NCBI RefSeq assembly: GCF_900215465.1
Contig: NZ_OBEH01000002.1
Span: 244,850-308,849, forward strand
Source: Flagellimonas pacifica
Lineage (GTDB): Bacteria > Bacteroidota > Bacteroidia > Flavobacteriales > Flavobacteriaceae
DNA length: 64,000 nucleotides
Direction of reading: 5' to 3'
The notes under the pieces were generated by a model, which did not search any database, was not told where the DNA came from, and saw only the letters and a list, made by a program, of their open reading frames with translations. The position numbers and the translations under genes were made by a program. How positions within the stretch are numbered: the stretch's first letter is position 1; the number at the start of each line of letters is the position of its first letter. Shown in pieces: positions 37,201 to 47,189 of the stretch.

Positions 37201-38653
37201 TGAAAATATTCGCCTAACTGATGTGGCAGAAGGAACAAAGGCCACTTTGGATGGAACCATAAACCACACAGCTTTTGATGATTGGTCTTTGGACTTGGAT
37301 GTGGACACCAATAATGATCGGTTCCTAATACTGAACACCGGATTCGATGAAGAGGCATTATACTATGGAACAGGTTTTATAAATGGAACAGGGAGTATTT
37401 ATGGATCTACCGATGCACTTACTATTGCGGTTGATGCTACAACGGCAAGAGGAACTTCTTTGAAGATTCCTTTAAGTGATATTACCAGTGTGGGAGATTA
37501 TTCCTTTATCAACTTTATTGAAAAAGGTAGTTCCGAAACTTTTAAAGAAGAGCGAGTCTTACAGGATTATCAAGGTTTGGAAATGGCTTTTGACCTTGTG
37601 GTAACACCTGAGGCAGAGGTTGAGATTGTAGTAGATCAAAGTACAGGAAGTTCTTTAAAGGGTACCGGTGAAGGTATTTTATTGATTGAGATCAATACCA
37701 ATGGTAAATTCAATATGTATGGAGAGTTTGTTGCTGTGACAGGGGAATATAATTTTAAATACGCAGGTGTAATAGATAAAAAGTTCAAAGTGCGCCCTGG
37801 AGGTACCATTTTATGGGAGCGGGATCCATTGGCAGCACAATTAAATTTAGAAGCAGTTTATGCACTCAACGCCAATCCCGCGCCTCTTTTAGACAATTCA
37901 AATTACACAGGAAGGATACCAACAGAAGTTGTAGTTAGACTAGATGGTGAACTGGAGAGTCCAAACATCAATTTTGATATTGATTTCCCCGGAACAAACT
38001 CGGTTGTACAATCAGAATTGGAATACAGGCTCCAAGACCCTACAGTAAAAGAACGCAATGCTTTTTTTCTATTGGCACAGGGTTCTTTTGCAAGTGAGCA
38101 AACAGGAATTAACCAACAAGCCGTTACAGGAAATTTAATTCAAACGGCTTCTGGACTTCTAAATCAAATTCTTGCAGGAGATAATGATAAATTTAACCTT
38201 GGGGTTTCTTACGAACAAGGGTATGTGGACACTAATGCTGATATTTTGACTGAGGACAGGATAGGTGTTACCGTTTCAACCCAGATTTCAGACAGAGTTT
38301 TGGTCAATGGTAGGGTAGGAGTTCCAGTTGGTGGGGTTTCTGAAACAGTTGTTGCCGGAGATGTTGAAGTTCAAGTGTTGTTGAATGAAGAAGGAACATT
38401 GAGTGCAAAGATTTTTAATCGTGAAAATCAAGTACAACAATTTTTGGCTGAACGACAAGGATATACTCAAGGTGTAGGACTTTCTTACCAAGTAGATTTT
38501 AATAGCTTCAAGGAACTGATGCAAAAGGTATTTAAAAAGAAAGAAAAAAAGGAGGTGCCCCCAAAACAAGAACAATCTACCGAGATTATGGGAAACGATA
38601 GCCTGATTCGTTTTCGTCCTAAGAATACCACTGCCAAGAAGTTGTCAAATTAA
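34214..38653 (+). CDS. TamB-family translocation/assembly module protein
   Basis: Very long inner-membrane-anchored beta-taco protein, at least 1,479 residues, with the DUF490/TamB domain at the C-terminus (VRPGGTILWERDPLAAQLNLEA, ILAGDNDKFNLGVSYEQGY). It probably forms a hydrophobic groove across the periplasm for lipid or outer-membrane-protein transport. The only listed start is TTG 34214 or ATG 34232. The frame stays open upstream to 34172 and encodes basic residues (RKLRKILLRILL) typical of an N-terminal anchor, but has no ATG, GTG or TTG there; the true start is uncertain and may be a rare codon. Confidence 0.9.
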   Translation: MAILLIMVLGSLILSIPAVQTKMAKYATESLNEEFGTNINIDRLGLSLFNLNTGIKGIYVEDYKKDTLFYIQKLSTSILNIRNMMNGKMEFGDIDVDGLFMNLKTYEGERNTNLDVFVDKLDDGKPRAPGTPPFFMSSDEIQISRGRFKLIDENLENHETLNFTDLEVLAKDFQILGPDVSLNIENLSLMSKRGVALENLSTKFKYTKQQMRFDVLSIQTKESDLKGNLVFNYNREDFSEFLDKVQVDAYFEESKVSLNDINLLYDEFGTNKMVMFSGDVSGVLNQLQVKELFVQSENTGIRGDFEFDNMFSKEAPFIMRADIENITSSYYQLRSLLPNILGKNIPSSFQKLGQFTVRGDAEVTETSLDVQINLNTAIGSSYTDLQMTNIQTIDDASYIGFISLIDFDLGNFVEDNRLGLATLDVNVEGKGFISEYLNTEAIGEVYKLEFNDYEYNNLRVSGVFKEKLFDGSVVSSDENFKFDFKGLADFGDDTNNFNFIASVDHADLKKLNFINDSVSIFKGNLNMDIDGSTLDNIAGQVRFSNTTYQNKNQTYYFEDFAVSSSFNQDTVRTIEINSPDIITGYAKGKFKVNELGRLIQNSIGSIYTNYKPHEISEGQELNFNFKIYNKIVDVFFPEVIFGQNTFIRGNIISDEGDFKLTFKSPSIKAYKNDFENIELKIDNKNPLFNTFVSVEDMSTVYYDVKDFNLINTTLKDTLFFRTEFKGGRGFDDSYKLNFYHTFNEDNKSVIGLKKSDVSFKGNKWVLNKQGNNKNKVIINKTLDSIKIEDVVMDNADREQIRLRGELADSTYKDLDLQFKIVSLDKITPEIDSLKLDGSVDGFLNILQKDGKYLPTSSLNVKDFMVNKRRMGDLEIGIFGNNDLTQFGVSTWLIDDGKEKMSINGKVTSQNRKRQLDLAANFTDLNLEPFSPLGDGVISNIRGMVNGFAKITGDVSNPSINGTLSLNEAGVGIAELNVDYDFAPYSRVRLFDQTFYFENIRLTDVAEGTKATLDGTINHTAFDDWSLDLDVDTNNDRFLILNTGFDEEALYYGTGFINGTGSIYGSTDALTIAVDATTARGTSLKIPLSDITSVGDYSFINFIEKGSSETFKEERVLQDYQGLEMAFDLVVTPEAEVEIVVDQSTGSSLKGTGEGILLIEINTNGKFNMYGEFVAVTGEYNFKYAGVIDKKFKVRPGGTILWERDPLAAQLNLEAVYALNANPAPLLDNSNYTGRIPTEVVVRLDGELESPNINFDIDFPGTNSVVQSELEYRLQDPTVKERNAFFLLAQGSFASEQTGINQQAVTGNLIQTASGLLNQILAGDNDKFNLGVSYEQGYVDTNADILTEDRIGVTVSTQISDRVLVNGRVGVPVGGVSETVVAGDVEVQVLLNEEGTLSAKIFNRENQVQQFLAERQGYTQGVGLSYQVDFNSFKELMQKVFKKKEKKEVPPKQEQSTEIMGNDSLIRFRPKNTTAKKLSN

Positions 38654-38689
38654 GGGGGTGTATTTTTAGAATTTCTCAAAAAAAAACCA

Positions 38690-38705
38690 ACGAAAACGTT
38701 TGCGT
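38690..38705. promoter_or_regulatory. LacI/PurR-type 16-bp operator upstream of pfkA-gap
   Basis: ACGAAAACGTTTGCGT is a near-perfect palindrome around a central CG. Its reverse complement, ACGCAAACGTTTTCGT, agrees with the textbook PurR box of enteric bacteria, a LacI-family site. It lies 80 bases before pfkA and upstream of the TAGTTTTG box. A LacI-type regulator is likely; which one is unknown. Confidence 0.6.
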
Positions 38706-38760
38706 AAATAACCAATATCAAATTCGTTATTATGTCATTCATTTATTAAATAAAGTTTGC

Positions 38761-38768
38761 TAGTTTTG
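38761..38768 (+). promoter_or_regulatory. -7 promoter box for pfkA-gap
   Basis: TAGTTTTG matches TAnnTTTG and ends 17 bases before the pfkA ATG. A good -33 TTG was not found at the usual spacing. Confidence 0.45.
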
Positions 38769-38785
38769 ATCTCTTAAAATGTTAA

Positions 38786-39772
38786 ATGGGGTCAGAAATC
38801 AAAAAGATAGCGGTACTTACCTCAGGTGGAGATTCCCCAGGAATGAATGCTGGAATTCGCTCTGTGGTAAGAACTTGCGCATACTTGAACATAGATTGCG
38901 TAGGAGTTTATAGAGGATATCAGGGAATGATAGAAGGAGATTTTAAACCTTTGGATGCCCGTAGTGTAAATAATATCATCAATAAAGGTGGAACTATTCT
39001 AAAATCGGCTAGATGCGACGAATTTAGAACCAAAGAAGGGAGAAAAAAAGCCCACGACCAGTTGGTGACGGAAGGTATTGACGCATTTGTGGTCATTGGA
39101 GGTAATGGAAGTTTTGCCGGCGCTCTGATTTTCAATGAAGAGTACAATTTCCCAGTAATAGGTATGCCAGGTACCATTGATAACGATATTCTTGGCTCTA
39201 CCTATACCATTGGCTTTGATACTGCAATAAATACGGTAGTGGAAGCAATAGATAAAATACGTGACACTGCCAGTTCCCATAACCGCCTTTTCTTTGTTGA
39301 GGTAATGGGAAGAGATGTTGGTCATATTGCTCTTAATGCAGGTGTTGGAGCTGGGGCCGAAGAAATCTTAATTCCAGAACAGAATTTAGGATTGGAACGG
39401 TTACTAGAATCCTTGAAGCGAAGCAAGAAATCTGGAAAATCTTCAAGTATTGTTATAGTGGCCGAAGGAGATAAGATAGGTAAGAACGTTTTTGAACTTA
39501 AAGAATACGTTGAGGAGCATTTACCTATATATGATGTTCGTGTGTCTGTATTAGGACATATGCAGAGAGGTGGAAACCCCACATGTTTTGATAGGGTGTT
39601 GGCTAGTAGAATGGGAGTAAAGGCCGTAGAAAGTCTATTGGAAGGAAAATCTAATTACATGGTAGGTATTAGGGACAACCAACTTATACTTACACCAATA
39701 AGTGAGGCCATTAAGGCCCATACAGAGATTGATGAGGAACTTGTGAAGGTTTCTGATATAATGACTACATAA
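38786..39772 (+). CDS. pfkA: ATP-dependent 6-phosphofructokinase
   Basis: Glycolytic enzyme phosphorylating fructose-6-phosphate. At 328 residues it is the short bacterial PfkA type. Motifs are LTSGGDSPGMNAGIRSV (ATP site), PGTIDNDILGSTYTIGFDTA with the catalytic Asp, VEVMGRDVGHIAL and LGHMQRGGNP. It begins a two-gene operon with gap 21 bases downstream. The upstream LacI-type box suggests carbon-source control. Confidence 0.97.
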   Translation: MGSEIKKIAVLTSGGDSPGMNAGIRSVVRTCAYLNIDCVGVYRGYQGMIEGDFKPLDARSVNNIINKGGTILKSARCDEFRTKEGRKKAHDQLVTEGIDAFVVIGGNGSFAGALIFNEEYNFPVIGMPGTIDNDILGSTYTIGFDTAINTVVEAIDKIRDTASSHNRLFFVEVMGRDVGHIALNAGVGAGAEEILIPEQNLGLERLLESLKRSKKSGKSSSIVIVAEGDKIGKNVFELKEYVEEHLPIYDVRVSVLGHMQRGGNPTCFDRVLASRMGVKAVESLLEGKSNYMVGIRDNQLILTPISEAIKAHTEIDEELVKVSDIMTT

Positions 39773-39775
39773 TAA

Positions 39776-40795
<1,020 letters not shown>

Positions 40796-40813
40796 TTCAT
40801 TATCTTATAAGAA

Positions 40814-40846
40814 AATCCAGGAAAGGTCTATCATCTTTCCTGGATT
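40814..40846 (+). terminator. 12-bp stem hairpin after gap
   Basis: AATCCAGGAAAG (40814-40825) pairs perfectly with CTTTCCTGGATT (40835-40846) around a 9-base loop, 18 bases after the gap stop. There is no U run on the plus strand, so termination may be partial or the hairpin may stabilise the 3' end of the gap message. Confidence 0.65.
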
Positions 40847-40864
40847 CAATATAAAACCTTGCTT

Positions 40865-41708
<844 letters not shown>

Positions 41709-41716
<8 letters not shown>

Positions 41717-42089
41717 CTGCAATCATAGAGATTTCTACATTTACAAACTTTGGAAGATTAGCTACCTCTACGGTTTCTCTTGCTGGTGCTGTTTCTGCAT
41801 CAAAATAATTTGCATACACCTCATTTATTTCCGAAAACTGATGCATGTCTTTAATGAAAATGGAAGTCTTTATAACATTTTCAAAGGTCATTCCAGCTTC
41901 AGTAAGGATGGCCTTTAGGTTTTCCATGGATTGATGGGTCTCCTTTTTAATGTTTCCTTCTACCAATGTTCCAGATTCAGGATCAATAGGAATTTGCCCT
42001 GAAATATATAAAGTATCCTTGACGAGTACTGCTTGATTGTATGGGCCTATCGGTGCCGGTGCTTTTGGTGTGTTTATTATTGTTTTCAT
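41709..42089 (-). CDS. ridA: RidA-family enamine/imine deaminase
   Basis: Hydrolyses reactive 2-aminoacrylate/enamine intermediates formed by PLP enzymes. At 126 residues it is normal. Diagnostic motifs are PKAPAPIGPYNQAV at the start, SGQIPIDPESG, and the substrate-binding Arg in APARETVEVANLPK near the end. It lies 37 bases after lptD on the same strand. Confidence 0.95.
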
Positions 42090-42126
42090 TACTTGGAATT
42101 AAGTTAGATCATCAAAATAATTATGG

Positions 42127-44817
42127 TTATCTGCGACTAAAAGGTTGACTTCTGTTTTCCCATTTGAGGTCGCTAAGAATAGAACTTTTTATACCAATAA
42201 AGAAGTACCATCGTTCAAACCTTCCAAAAGGTGTCCAGTCAAAACTTAATCGGAAACTGTCCAAGTCTCGATTAAAACTGAACCTAGTGTCGGTGAATCC
42301 TTTGTTTTTTATATCATAACCAGAGTTAAAACCTACTTCCCATTTTGGGGTAAGCTGTACATTACCAGAAAACATCAACGAGTGATTGGTAATTTCTTTT
42401 TGCCTGTTGCTATTGTTGTAAGTTGCGACATAGGTGAGTCTCATGTCCCAAGGTATTTTAGAGGCATATAGAGGGTTCTCTGTCTGATCAGGGTCCTTAT
42501 CGTCTTTCTGAAAATGTGGTTTTCGATCTCGGGCGTTATCCAAGTCAAAGGGGTTGGCACCATAATCAGGATCCTTTTGTTTGGATTCCTCATCTTCTTT
42601 AGCCCCTCCTTTTTGGAACATTTCACTATTAATGGAAAAACCTGTATTTACTCTGGCAGATGTCAATCGTAAAAGCCCCCCTCCGTTTTTGGCATTAAAT
42701 GTATTTATTCTTCTTCCATTATTATCAATAGCATAAGGATCTAAGGAAGCTGAAAAGTTAATGGGAACATTTTTAATGATTTCGGTACCACCACTTAAGT
42801 TAATTGGGCTTAGTTTAAGGGAGTCTGCTTCAAAGTTATAACTGGCAGAAAGGGTGAGGTTACTTAGTATGCTCACTTTTCTTGGTTCCGTTGCGGTAGA
42901 ATCTTTATCTCTTACTTTGGCCTCGAGTGTATTTTGTATGGAAAAGCTCATGGAGTTTCCCTTACTCAATGATGGTCTACCATAAATACTGGTTTCAAAA
43001 GGAGTATATTGTATCTCTCTACCGTCACCATCTGTATATGTATCATAAAACTGCTCAAAAGAAGGAGCATAACTATAGCTCACAGAAGGCCGAATAACAT
43101 GTCGTATGGCCTGTATCTTTTTGTCCTCTCCAAAGTTGAAGGTACCATACAACACGGTCCCTATGCTAGCACCAAGATTATATCTGTTAAAACGGTCAAA
43201 ACCAGGAATAGTGTCGGTTACTGCTTTTTGTTCATCTTCATCAAAACGCCTTCTTACAGTTTCCAAAGTCCATACATCCTCATAGCTACCATTTAAACTT
43301 ACACTAAGGTACTTGGCAACTTTAAAATTTGTTCCAATAGGAATTCTATGCCTTGCCCCGATCTTTGCTTCATCAAACATTTTACTGGTAAAGAAATCCT
43401 CTTCAGTAGTGGTAATGCTATTCTGGGCGTTAACGTCGTATTGAAAGTTAACGTTTTGAACAATCCCTTTTTTGATGCCATCTCGCTTTGCAAATGGAAA
43501 AATACGTTCCATACTGGCCTGAAATGTCGGTAAAGACATGTTAATGGCCTGCGTTCTGGAATTTTGGGAATGCGTTAATGTTAAGCTTGTATTTACCGAT
43601 GGATATGCCGGAAATGTTTTGGAGTAGCTTATGGAGGATGCAAATGTATTTGTTTGCGTATTTGATCGGTTGACTTGATTGAGCGAGTTGGTGAAAAACT
43701 GACTACTACCCAAATTCACCGAAGCTGAAAACCTTGAATAGGGACTTGCTTTAGGATCCTGGGTATGTTGTATTCTAATATTATAATTACTTGTTCTACT
43801 AAAATCATCAAAACCTTTTTGGCTCCTGATAAGATTCTCGTAGCTGAAATTTACGTTCCCCCTAAATTTATATCGTTTGGAATAAATTGATTGAGCCCTA
43901 AACCCATAACTTCCATTGGTATAGAAATCCCCCATAACACTTAAATCCACATATTCACTTATGGGAAGATAGTATCCACCGTTTTGCAGAAAATATCCCC
44001 TTTGGGGATCATTTCCAAATGTGGGGAAAATCAATCCGGCAACTCGTCCGGTTGTTAATGGAAAATAGGCAAATGGCAACGCAATTGGTGTAGGTACATC
44101 TACAATGTAGATATTGCTATAGCCTGCAATAATTTTCTTTTTAGGAACAAATTTTGCTTTTCGAATTCTAATGTAATAATCTGGGTCAACCGTATCTTTT
44201 GAAGTGGTGAGTTTACCTTCGCTCAAAAAATAAACGGAATCATTTTCTTTTTTGGTGACCTCTGCATATACTTTCATGGCATCGCTGCCCAGTTGTCCAA
44301 GACCTGCCTGTTGCTCTGTTCTTGAATTCCAAATAAGAGCTTTTTGGGTGTCAAAATTAAACCGAATGGAATCTGGTCTAACCTCGTTGCTCCCTTGCTT
44401 AAAAAAAGGTAATTGCGAATACGTTCCCGTAGAATCTTTCATCCTTCCCGCGTAAACCTCATTTTTAATATAGTCCATAACAATGACCCCAGCCTTGAGT
44501 TCTGTATCTTGATAATAGATTTCAGCCTCATTGTACAAATAGATTTTATTATCTTTTTGGCTGAGTTTTACGTAATCTTTGGCTTTATATTTTATTTTAT
44601 CAAGAAGCAAAGGTTGTTTCCCTTGAACAGAATCTACTTGCGTAGAGTCACGCGAAATCGAATCATTTAGAATGTTCGGTGGCACCAACGGAGCAGTGAT
44701 ACTATCAGTTATGACTTTGATAGGCAAAGGCTTAATTAGGTCTTCCTGAGCTTGGAGATTTACCATGCCAGCGAGGAGAACAAATAGGAAAACTAAAAGA
44801 TGTTTGTTTGATTGCAA
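42127..44817 (-). CDS. lptD: LptD-family LPS-assembly outer-membrane protein
   Basis: Large outer-membrane beta-barrel of 896 residues that places lipopolysaccharide at the cell surface. A signal peptide (ending VNLQAQ) is followed by an OstA/LptA-like beta-jelly-roll region (residues of about 70-230; YKAKDYVKLSQKDNKIYLYN, QAGLGQLGSDAMKVYAEV) and a long barrel with many short periodic strands (SYEDVWTLETVRRRF, NFSYENLIRSQ). This is the Bacteroidota form, with low similarity to E. coli LptD. It is divergent from the amidase gene, and its TAAGTTTG box is at 44864. Confidence 0.88.
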   Translation of the reverse strand: MQSNKHLLVFLFVLLAGMVNLQAQEDLIKPLPIKVITDSITAPLVPPNILNDSISRDSTQVDSVQGKQPLLLDKIKYKAKDYVKLSQKDNKIYLYNEAEIYYQDTELKAGVIVMDYIKNEVYAGRMKDSTGTYSQLPFFKQGSNEVRPDSIRFNFDTQKALIWNSRTEQQAGLGQLGSDAMKVYAEVTKKENDSVYFLSEGKLTTSKDTVDPDYYIRIRKAKFVPKKKIIAGYSNIYIVDVPTPIALPFAYFPLTTGRVAGLIFPTFGNDPQRGYFLQNGGYYLPISEYVDLSVMGDFYTNGSYGFRAQSIYSKRYKFRGNVNFSYENLIRSQKGFDDFSRTSNYNIRIQHTQDPKASPYSRFSASVNLGSSQFFTNSLNQVNRSNTQTNTFASSISYSKTFPAYPSVNTSLTLTHSQNSRTQAINMSLPTFQASMERIFPFAKRDGIKKGIVQNVNFQYDVNAQNSITTTEEDFFTSKMFDEAKIGARHRIPIGTNFKVAKYLSVSLNGSYEDVWTLETVRRRFDEDEQKAVTDTIPGFDRFNRYNLGASIGTVLYGTFNFGEDKKIQAIRHVIRPSVSYSYAPSFEQFYDTYTDGDGREIQYTPFETSIYGRPSLSKGNSMSFSIQNTLEAKVRDKDSTATEPRKVSILSNLTLSASYNFEADSLKLSPINLSGGTEIIKNVPINFSASLDPYAIDNNGRRINTFNAKNGGGLLRLTSARVNTGFSINSEMFQKGGAKEDEESKQKDPDYGANPFDLDNARDRKPHFQKDDKDPDQTENPLYASKIPWDMRLTYVATYNNSNRQKEITNHSLMFSGNVQLTPKWEVGFNSGYDIKNKGFTDTRFSFNRDLDSFRLSFDWTPFGRFERWYFFIGIKSSILSDLKWENRSQPFSRR

Positions 44818-44863
44818 CGTGATAAATCCTATTTTTGTGCTAGTTTGGCTTAGTTTTTGGGCT

Positions 44864-44871
44864 CAAACTTA
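44864..44871 (-). promoter_or_regulatory. -7 promoter box for lptD
   Basis: On the minus strand it reads TAAGTTTG (TAnnTTTG), 47 bases before the lptD ATG in the 130-base divergent gap shared with the amidase gene. Confidence 0.45.
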
Positions 44872-44947
44872 CATATATTTTTTGTTCTGTTGATGTGGGA
44901 TTACAATAATTTTAACCATTACGGAATACTATAATTGCTCGGTTCTT

Positions 44948-46153
44948 ATGAATAAAAGTGGGTTAGTTTTTTTTATCGTTCTTTTCGTTGTCCTACCCCA
45001 GACTTCGTTTACCAAAAATAATATCGAAATTCCTTCAAAAGACAAATTTATTGTTGTTTTGGACGCAGGGCATGGTGGCCATGACCCTGGAAACTTGGGA
45101 AACGGATATCTTGAGAAGAATATTGCACTAGGTATTGTGTTAAAAGCTGGTGCTGAATTAGAAAAGAATCCTGATATAAAAGTTATTTACACCAGAAAGG
45201 ATGATTCTTTCATTGATCTCTTTGTAAGAGGGGAAATCGCTAATCAAGCAAAAGCCGATCTTTTTGTCTCGGTACATTGTGATTCCCATAGTTCTGATGC
45301 CCATGGTGCGGGCACGTTTGTATTGGGACTACATGTCAACAAACAAAATTTTGAAGTGGCCAAAAAGGAAAACTCGGTAATCTATCTAGAAGACGACTAT
45401 GAAAAGCGCTATGCTGAGTATGATATAAATTCTCCTGAATCCATAATCGGACTTACCATAATGCAGGAAGAATTTTTGGAACACAGTATTTTGCTTGGAA
45501 AAAAACTTCAAGATAATTTCACCAAAAAACTAAGAAGAAAAGATAGAAAAGTTAAACAAGCAGGTTTTATTGTTCTACACCAGACCTTTATGCCCAGTGT
45601 TTTGGTAGAGACAGGTTTTTTAACAAATAAAAATGAGGGAAGCTATCTTAATTCCAAAAAGGGCCAAACAGAAATGGGAAAGGCTATAGCCAATGCTGTT
45701 ATTGCCTATAAAAAGGATATTGCAAGTGGTTTTGATGCCACAGACATTCCGGTTGTTATAGAAGACAGTTCTGGAGCGGTACATACAACTACCAAGAAAG
45801 CACAGGAAGAACCCAAGAAAGAAATAGAATCGAAAACGAGCACTCCAACAAAGACGGTTGCCACGGTTCAGAAAAAAGAAAAGACACCACCAACCAAAAG
45901 CGGAGTAATTTTTAAGGTACAGCTCATGGCAAGTGCCAAGAACATTCCCCTTACAGGTGCAAATTTCAGAGGATTGGATATGTTGTCCAAAGAACCTATT
46001 AAAAATCTGTATCGTTATATGTTTGGCAATGCAGAATCATATAATGAGGCCAAGGTCCTAAAAAATAGGGCAGATGCCAAGGGTTATACCACATCGTACA
46101 TAGTGGCATATAAGAACGGGGTAAGAATACCACTGAAAGAAGCTCTCAAATAG
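44948..46153 (+). CDS. N-acetylmuramoyl-L-alanine amidase (AmiC type)
   Basis: Periplasmic zinc amidase that cleaves the bond between muramic acid and the stem peptide, used in cell separation. A signal peptide precedes Amidase_3, with zinc ligands in VVLDAGHGGHDPGN, Glu in LEKN, and His in FVSVHCDSH; the catalytic Glu is in VLVETGFLTNKNE. Residues of about 255-320 form a Lys/Thr-rich linker and the C-terminus resembles a SPOR-like domain (VIFKVQLMASAKNIPL). It has 401 residues. The MlaD-like gene follows, a conserved Bacteroidota pairing. Confidence 0.93.
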   Translation: MNKSGLVFFIVLFVVLPQTSFTKNNIEIPSKDKFIVVLDAGHGGHDPGNLGNGYLEKNIALGIVLKAGAELEKNPDIKVIYTRKDDSFIDLFVRGEIANQAKADLFVSVHCDSHSSDAHGAGTFVLGLHVNKQNFEVAKKENSVIYLEDDYEKRYAEYDINSPESIIGLTIMQEEFLEHSILLGKKLQDNFTKKLRRKDRKVKQAGFIVLHQTFMPSVLVETGFLTNKNEGSYLNSKKGQTEMGKAIANAVIAYKKDIASGFDATDIPVVIEDSSGAVHTTTKKAQEEPKKEIESKTSTPTKTVATVQKKEKTPPTKSGVIFKVQLMASAKNIPLTGANFRGLDMLSKEPIKNLYRYMFGNAESYNEAKVLKNRADAKGYTTSYIVAYKNGVRIPLKEALK

Positions 46154-46220
46154 ACTTTGATAACAGTTGTTGCCTTGTCAAAAATATTCCTAATTTTGTT
46201 TAAACAGTAAACTGAATCTT

Positions 46221-47186
46221 TTGAAGCTATCCAGGGAGATTAAAACTGGGATTGTAGTACTTACAGGAATTTTGGCCTTTATTTTTGGGTTAAGCTATCT
46301 AAAATCCTCTTCTTTTTTTGAAAACAATAAAACATTGTATGCGGTGTATGATCATGTAGGTGGTCTTCAACCGGGCACTCAGGTTTCTATAAATGGCCTT
46401 TCAGTAGGGAATGTTGTAAGTATCCGCTTTAAGGATACCACAGGAAAATTATTGGTTACTTTCTCCGTAAGTGATGATTTTGAGTTTTCTAAAAATAGCC
46501 ATGCCGAAATTTATGATACAGGCATAATAGGAGGGAAAGGAATTCAGATTCATCCGGTTTTTGATGATTCTCCTATGGTAAAATCAGGAGATACCCTAAA
46601 ATCTAGTATCAAACCAGGACTTACCGCTTTGGTTCAAGAAAAATTGACGCCACTTCAAATGAAGGTTGAAGGTGCTGTTTCACACGCTGATTCCTTATTG
46701 ATGAACGTAAATGATGTTTTAGATGACCAGACTAAACTTGAATTACGACAAAGCATTGCAGGTCTTAATAATTTGATAGGCACATTTAAGTCAAGTGCGG
46801 ACAAACTTAATGTTCTGTTGGAAAACAATAAAGAGCAGTTGGATAGTTCACTGAAGAACGTGGATAACATTACAACCAATTTTTCCAAACTTTCTGATTC
46901 GTTGGCCGGTGCGGGCTTAGCGGCTACCGTAGCCGATTTTAAAACTACAGTGGAGCGTTTGAACAAAGTTTTGGGCCAAATTGAAAAAGGAGAAGGCTCT
47001 CTTGGCAAATTGGCAAATGACTCCAAGTTGTACGACAACTTAACAGATGCCTCAAAGGAGTTGGATTTACTATTACAAGATTTTAGATTGAATCCGAAGC
47101 GATACGTTAATGTTTCGGTATTTGGGAAGAAACAGAAAGATTACGAACTTCCGGAAAACGACCCCGCCGCTCAAAACAAGAATTGA
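46221..47186 (+). CDS. MlaD/MCE-family lipid-transport protein
   Basis: Substrate-binding MCE protein of an intermembrane phospholipid transport system. The start is TTG 46221, chosen because the family N-terminus is MKLSREIKTGIVVLTG. One membrane helix (residues of about 8-25) is followed by the MCE domain (GLQPGTQVSINGLSVGNV, IIGGKGIQIHP). The rest is helical and coiled-coil (residues of about 130-290), as in the tube-forming members. The Mla permease and ATPase genes are not in the window. It follows the amidase by 67 bases and precedes the Fe-S gene by 3. Confidence 0.92.
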   Translation: MKLSREIKTGIVVLTGILAFIFGLSYLKSSSFFENNKTLYAVYDHVGGLQPGTQVSINGLSVGNVVSIRFKDTTGKLLVTFSVSDDFEFSKNSHAEIYDTGIIGGKGIQIHPVFDDSPMVKSGDTLKSSIKPGLTALVQEKLTPLQMKVEGAVSHADSLLMNVNDVLDDQTKLELRQSIAGLNNLIGTFKSSADKLNVLLENNKEQLDSSLKNVDNITTNFSKLSDSLAGAGLAATVADFKTTVERLNKVLGQIEKGEGSLGKLANDSKLYDNLTDASKELDLLLQDFRLNPKRYVNVSVFGKKQKDYELPENDPAAQNKN

Positions 47187-47189
47187 TAT

